Below are positions 5,902 through 8,774 of a stretch of DNA of 8,774 nucleotides, in pieces; the stretch's first letter is position 1; each line of letters opens with the position of its first letter. This DNA is from Fibrobacterales bacterium (GTDB lineage Bacteria > Fibrobacterota > Fibrobacteria > Fibrobacterales > Fibrobacteraceae). The stretch spans positions 1-8,774 of the forward strand of contig BNUP01000089.1 in the NCBI GenBank assembly GCA_025997455.1. The letters are read 5' to 3'. The position numbers and the translations under genes are program-made. The notes under the pieces are model-generated. The model saw nothing but the letters and a program-made list of their open reading frames with translations, was not told where the DNA came from and ran no database searches.

Positions 5902-6494
5902 TGAATAATATATATAATCGATGTTCCATACGGTTATCAAATTACGATTATTCGCAAAACGGATTGTATTACATTACAATATGCGTTCAAAACCGAGAAT
6001 ATTTGTTTGGTGAAATAACAAACGGTGAAATGATATTGAATGACGCAGGACAAATTGTTGAAACGGTTTTGAATGAATTACCGCAACATTATTCAAATGT
6101 TCAATTGGATGCATTTATTGTTATGCCAAATCATATACATTGTATAATTGCCATTGTAGGGGCGGGTTTCAAACCCGCCCAAAACGAAACGGCGAATATT
6201 GGAAGGACGGGTTTCAAACCCGCCCCTACGGGATCAAAATCACGCATACATGGTTTGCCGGAAATCGTTCGCGGATTGAAAACATTTTCTGCTCGCAAAA
6301 TTAACGCATTACATAATACAATGGGTGAAAAATTATGGCAACTCAATTATTACGAGCATATTATCCGTGATGAAAAATCGTATCAAACTATATCAGAGTA
6401 CATAGTTAATAATCCTGCAAATTGGCAAAACGATGAATTATTGTGTAATAATCAATCCATTTTTTTGAGAAGGAACGATGCAGTTTTACAATGA
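5901..6494 (+). CDS. REP-associated tyrosine transposase (RAYT, Y1/HUH family)
   Basis: A 197-residue single-strand DNA transposase of the IS200/IS605-related RAYT group, whose members nick and join REP hairpins. Visible motifs: the N-terminal phrase YDYSQNGLYYITICVQNRE (14-32), the HUH metal site MPNHIH (75-80, H78 and H80), LPEIVRGLKTFSARKIN (119-135), and the RAYT signature WQLNYYEHIIRDEKS (146-160) with the catalytic Tyr at 150 or 151, then YIVNNPANW (167-175). Residues 86-110, with GAGFKPA and TGFKPAP, are encoded by a REPIN-like palindrome (6156-6229) that keeps the frame open. The ATG at 5901 has AGAGGGG about 9 nt upstream and overlaps the ruvX stop by one base; the last 17 bases overlap dnaG. 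Motifs look intact, so it may be active. A standalone transposase in such a tight operon is odd and suggests domestication. Confidence 0.92.
   Translation: MNNIYNRCSIRLSNYDYSQNGLYYITICVQNREYLFGEITNGEMILNDAGQIVETVLNELPQHYSNVQLDAFIVMPNHIHCIIAIVGAGFKPAQNETANIGRTGFKPAPTGSKSRIHGLPEIVRGLKTFSARKINALHNTMGEKLWQLNYYEHIIRDEKSYQTISEYIVNNPANWQNDELLCNNQSIFLRRNDAVLQ
6156..6229. repeat. REPIN-like element inside the RAYT gene (GTAG...CTAC)
   Basis: Two hairpins in inverted orientation. The first is GTAG (6156-6159), then GGGCGGGTT (6160-6168), loop TCA and AACCCGCCC (6172-6180). The second is GGACGGGTT (6205-6213), loop TCA and AACCCGCCC (6217-6225), then CTAC (6226-6229). The spacer is 24 nt. GTAG at the foot of the hairpin is the tetranucleotide recognised by characterised REP transposases, here found at both outer ends. 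One mismatch (A6207) breaks the second stem. The 74 bases are read through in frame by the transposase gene. Confidence 0.88.
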
Positions 6495-8556
6495 CAACAC
6501 AATAAAGCAACTCCGAGACTTTGCGGATATAAGCATAATCATAGAGCAGTTTGTGCCTCTCAAACGGGCAAGCGGCGGAAAATTTTTGGGAGTGTGCCCC
6601 TTTCACGATGACAAGCATCCGAGTATGAATGTGAATCCGAGTATGGGAATTTACAAGTGCTTTGCGTGCGGTGCGGGAGGTGATGTGTTCCGTTTTGTTA
6701 TGGAGCACGAGAAAATGGACTTCCGCACGGCGGTTCAATTTGTGGCGGGAGTTGTGGGTTTTAACCTGCCATCGCTTTCGCAGGAGCAAGACGAAAATTT
6801 TGAAGAAAAAGATATTATTCGCAAATTGAACGAGATTGCACAGAATTTTTTTAGAGAGGAATTGAGCAAATCCGCACTCGCAAAAAAATATTTAGACGAG
6901 CGGGAGATAAGCGAAAAGACCCGCGATTTATTCGGCTTTGGATATGCACCTTTAGGCGGACTTATTGAACTTGCAATTAAAAACGGATTTAAGGCGGAGG
7001 CGGTGATTAAGGCGGGACTTGCAAACGAAATAAACGGAAAAAACGAAATAAACGGAAAAATACTCGATAAATTTTACAACCGCCTGATGCTTCCCATTTG
7101 CAGTTTATCGGGTGCGGTGGTGGGTTTTGGCGGGCGCGATTTGAGCGGAAACAGTCCTGCAAAATATATGAATTCTCCCGAAACCGAATTATACAGTAAG
7201 GGTGAAATTTTATACGGTCTCAATATAAGCCGCAGAGCAATTCAAAAGGAAAATTCCGTGATTTTGGTTGAGGGGTATTTTGACCTCATTTCTCTTTTTC
7301 AGGCGGGAATTGAAAATGTCGTTGCAATTTCGGGTATTGCACTTTCCGATAAGCAATGTAGAAATTTGGCGAGATACACAAAGAATGCATTTATAAGTTT
7401 GGACGGAGATGCGGCGGGGCAGCGGGCAACGGGGCGGTGCATTGAGGTTTTGCTGTCGCAGAGTTTTGCGGTGAATATTGTCAACTTGATGAGCGAGAGC
7501 GGTGAAAAAATTGACCCGGATTCTTTGGTAAAAAAAGAAGGTGCGGAGGCATTCAAAAATTTACTCGGTAAATCGGCGGACTGGCTCGAATATTTGAGAT
7601 TACAGAGCAACCCGAACAGTGCGGAGGAGAAAGCAAATTTTGTTTCAAAAGTTAAAAATTTAATTGCAACTATGAATAACGCGGAACTTCGCAACCAATA
7701 TTTAAATTTGCTGCAGGAGAGGTTTAATGTTTCAAGGGCACTTCCGTATAAAAATAACCCCCCCTTGCCGAACCGTGCTTTCACAGCACGATTCTCGCCT
7801 CCCCCCATTCAAGATACCCTCAGGGCTAATGGGGGGAACGGGAATTCACCCTTGCATAGCGGGCGACCGATGGTCGCCCCAACATCTGTCATTGCGGGCA
7901 CTGACCCGCACAGCGATGGCGGCGATTCAAATGTCATACTCGTGCCCCGACACGAGACACCAAGCCGACAGGCGACTGGGCAGACTAACTTATTTCTTTC
8001 TTTCTTTTCTGCCAATCCAAAGAGTGCAATGGCAAATAATTCATCATCGCATTTTTTGGATTATCAGGTCAAGCCTGATAATGACACTCATAGCAAATAT
8101 TCCCCTCCCCCAACAATAAACTACAATGCAATTCCCGGAAACGAAATTCGCCTCGTAAATCTCATTTTCAAAAATCCGCAATTGCAAAACTTGGCACTTG
8201 CACATTGCGACCCTTCTTTATTCACTTCTTCATATTTGGGTGAACTTTTAGATTACGGCTATGCACTTTATGAAGAGAGCGGAGAAATTGACCTCAAAAC
8301 TCTTTACGAAAAACTCCCGCCCGAACATCGCGAACTTTTATGGAGACTTCCCGATGAAAAATGGACTGAAGAAAACGCTCTGCGGGAATTTTCAAGCGGT
8401 GTTCTCAAAATGCTTATCTCAAAGTCAAAAAATGAACTCCGTGCCGCAAGAGGCGAAATTGCACTTTATATGGAAATTCAAAATAAAATAAAACTCTACG
8501 AAGACCTTATGCGAAAATCAGAAAACGGAGAGATGACCGCAGAGGAATTGCCGTAA
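6478..8556 (+). CDS. dnaG: DNA primase with a repeat-encoded insertion
   Basis: A 692-residue DnaG primase that makes RNA primers at the replication fork. The N-terminal CHC2 zinc-binding domain has Cys40, His43, Cys61 and Cys64 (CPFHDDKHPS, then KCFACGAGGD). The RNA polymerase core follows: YAPLG (156-160), PICSLSGAVVGFGGRDL (206-222), SPAKYMNSPET (226-236), and TOPRIM with VEGYFD (Glu265) and LDGDAAG (Asp309, Asp311). The C-terminal helicase-binding domain restarts at about 556 (EIRLVNLIFKNPQ) and runs to the end. It is longer than E. coli DnaG (581 aa) mainly because residues of about 426-536 are encoded by a chain of palindromic repeats, in the interdomain linker. A smaller 18-bp duplication gives NEINGK twice (183-194). 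The ATG at 6478 has AAGGA 4 nt upstream and overlaps the RAYT gene by 17 nt. All catalytic motifs are intact, so the enzyme is probably functional. Confidence 0.95.
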   Translation: MQFYNDNTIKQLRDFADISIIIEQFVPLKRASGGKFLGVCPFHDDKHPSMNVNPSMGIYKCFACGAGGDVFRFVMEHEKMDFRTAVQFVAGVVGFNLPSLSQEQDENFEEKDIIRKLNEIAQNFFREELSKSALAKKYLDEREISEKTRDLFGFGYAPLGGLIELAIKNGFKAEAVIKAGLANEINGKNEINGKILDKFYNRLMLPICSLSGAVVGFGGRDLSGNSPAKYMNSPETELYSKGEILYGLNISRRAIQKENSVILVEGYFDLISLFQAGIENVVAISGIALSDKQCRNLARYTKNAFISLDGDAAGQRATGRCIEVLLSQSFAVNIVNLMSESGEKIDPDSLVKKEGAEAFKNLLGKSADWLEYLRLQSNPNSAEEKANFVSKVKNLIATMNNAELRNQYLNLLQERFNVSRALPYKNNPPLPNRAFTARFSPPPIQDTLRANGGNGNSPLHSGRPMVAPTSVIAGTDPHSDGGDSNVILVPRHETPSRQATGQTNLFLSFFSANPKSAMANNSSSHFLDYQVKPDNDTHSKYSPPPTINYNAIPGNEIRLVNLIFKNPQLQNLALAHCDPSLFTSSYLGELLDYGYALYEESGEIDLKTLYEKLPPEHRELLWRLPDEKWTEENALREFSSGVLKMLISKSKNELRAARGEIALYMEIQNKIKLYEDLMRKSENGEMTAEELP
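7025..7060 (+). repeat. Perfect 18-bp tandem duplication in dnaG
   Basis: Two identical 18-base units (7025-7042 and 7043-7060), each beginning ACGAAATAAACGG, encode the hexapeptide NEINGK twice. The copies are identical at every base, so the duplication is either recent or kept even by slippage. It lies in a loop just before the DKFYNRLMLPI strand of the primase core. Confidence 0.95.
7753..7880 (+). repeat. Composite palindromic repeat, copy 2, inside dnaG
   Basis: This is the dnaG counterpart of the intergenic repeat at 1222-1360. It contains CGTGCT/AGCACG (7774-7779, 7785-7790) and a 9-bp stem CCCCCCATT/AATGGGGGG (7801-7809, 7828-7836). It ends with the REP-like hairpin GGGCGACC-GAT-GGTCGCCC at 7861-7879, followed on the opposite strand by the foot GTTG (7880-7883). 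The frame stays open throughout and gives the Pro/Arg-rich peptide LPNRAFTARFSPPPIQDT (430-447). Confidence 0.82.
7893..7910. repeat. Palindrome TGCGGG/CCCGCA in dnaG
   Basis: A 6-bp stem (7893-7898 with 7905-7910) and a 6-nt loop, in the phrase CATTGCGGGCACTGACCCGC. Phrases of this kind recur as dispersed palindromes in several bacterial genomes. It encodes part of VIAGTDPHSDGG. Confidence 0.6.
7939..7956. repeat. Palindrome CTCGTG/CACGAG in dnaG
   Basis: A perfect 6-bp stem (7939-7944 with 7951-7956) with the loop CCCCGA. It directly continues the repeat chain in the primase linker and is read through in frame as VPRHET. Confidence 0.6.
8060..8082. repeat. Palindrome ATTATCAGG/CCTGATAAT in dnaG
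   Basis: A perfect 9-bp stem (8060-8068 with 8074-8082) with the loop TCAAG. It is separated from the G/C-rich palindromes by a pyrimidine-rich stretch (about 7984-8010) and is the last unit before recognisable DnaG sequence resumes. It encodes DYQVKPDND. Confidence 0.75.
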
Positions 8557-8561
8557 CAAAT

Positions 8562-8612
8562 GTGAAAAGAGTAGAGAGTAGAGAATAATAACTTTTCACT
8601 TTACACTCTCAA
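8562..8612. repeat. GTGAAAAG dispersed repeat, copy B
   Basis: It starts 5 nt after the dnaG stop. The first 26 bases match 4036-4061 exactly. GTGAAAAG (8562-8569) and CTTTTCAC (8592-8599) are exact reverse complements. On the minus strand it carries TTGAGA (8607-8612), a 16-nt spacer and TATTAT (8585-8590), the same arrangement as copy A. It could also act as a weak stem-loop at the end of the dnaG transcript, though the 22-nt loop and lack of a direct T-run argue against a strong terminator. Confidence 0.7.
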
Positions 8613-8681
8613 CTTTTAACTCTTGCACTGCCGAGTTCTCCACACCTCACACCCTACACCCCATACCCCTGCATTGCAAAG

Positions 8682-8694
8682 TTTCTACCTTCCC
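8682..8694 (+). promoter_or_regulatory. TTTCTACYTTCCC motif upstream of the Rpn-family gene
   Basis: TTTCTACCTTCCC ends 4 nt before the ATG at 8699, identical to the motif before the cyclase gene. No Shine-Dalgarno site is present. The upstream stretch 8640-8675 is C-rich and shows no clear -35 element. Confidence 0.35.
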
Positions 8695-8698
8695 ATAT

Positions 8699-8774
8699 AT
8701 GCTTCACCTTTCAACCCAAGAACGCTTCGTAAATCCATACACCGACTTTGGATTCAAACGCATATTTGGCGTGG
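8699..8774 (+). CDS. Rpn / PD-(D/E)XK nuclease family transposase (5' fragment)
   Basis: Only the first 25 codons are in the window; the gene runs off the right edge. The visible protein begins MLHLSTQERF and continues VNPYTDFGFKRIFGV. The phrase NPYTDFGFKRIFG is the characteristic N-terminus of the Rpn family (PD-(D/E)XK nuclease family transposase, related to E. coli RpnA), in which it precedes the nuclease core. Members are DNA endonucleases linked to recombination and are often present in many copies per genome. The ATG at 8699 is the only start that fits, placed 4 nt after the TTTCTACCTTCCC motif and without a ribosome site. The catalytic residues lie outside the window, so integrity cannot be judged. 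Confidence 0.75.
   Translation, partial: MLHLSTQERFVNPYTDFGFKRIFGV

Noticed and set aside
6156..6229. CRISPR-like direct repeats
   Set aside because: The two repeated GGGTTTCAAACCCGCCC units form an inverted REPIN pair with only two copies, inside a coding sequence and without spacers or cas genes.
7727..8119. Alternative plus-strand frame open for 130 codons inside dnaG
   Set aside because: It only reflects the lack of stops in the palindromic repeats; the dnaG frame continues into a recognisable C-terminal domain, so no frameshift or separate gene is needed.
8562..8599. Rho-independent terminator after dnaG
   Set aside because: The stem is only 8 bp, the loop is 22 nt and the following T-run is weak; the sequence is better explained as a dispersed repeat copy.

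Overview
The window looks like chromosome from an anaerobic, AT-rich, diderm (Gram-negative) bacterium. The evidence is an oxygen-labile [4Fe-4S] class I fumarase, a BamD-type outer-membrane assembly lipoprotein, and a predicted beta-barrel protein ending in Phe. Codon style and repeat content suggest a Fibrobacterota-like or other FCB-group lineage, but no marker here fixes the taxonomy.

Layout. Positions 152-3989 are a minus-strand block: class I fumarase, then bamD one base after its stop, then, after a repeat-filled gap (1070-1483), an unrecognised exported barrel protein. A divergent intergenic region (3990-4115) separates this from a plus-strand run (4116-8556): a membrane PAS-GGDEF diguanylate cyclase, ruvX/yqgF, a REP-associated tyrosine transposase (RAYT) and dnaG primase. 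Each neighbouring pair in this run overlaps (26, 1 and 17 nt), so it reads as one translationally coupled operon. The right edge (8699-8774) holds the first codons of an Rpn / PD-(D/E)XK-nuclease-family transposase. The left 151 bases hold no gene I can support.

The most interesting theme is a dispersed palindromic-repeat system running through coding DNA. The RAYT gene carries, in frame, a REPIN-like element of two inverted hairpins bounded by GTAG and CTAC, the foot tetranucleotide known for RAYT substrates. Related hairpins occur in the gap upstream of the barrel gene and, in a chain of at least five palindromes, inside dnaG. There they encode about 110 extra residues between the TOPRIM core and the helicase-binding domain. 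One 73-nt block is shared between the dnaG insertion and the intergenic gap, with a compensatory base-pair change.

A second repeat family (26 identical bases at 4036 and 8562) and a recurring TTTCTACYTTCCC motif lie just upstream of three genes. For two of them the motif is so close to the ATG, with no Shine-Dalgarno sequence, that leaderless transcripts are a reasonable hypothesis.
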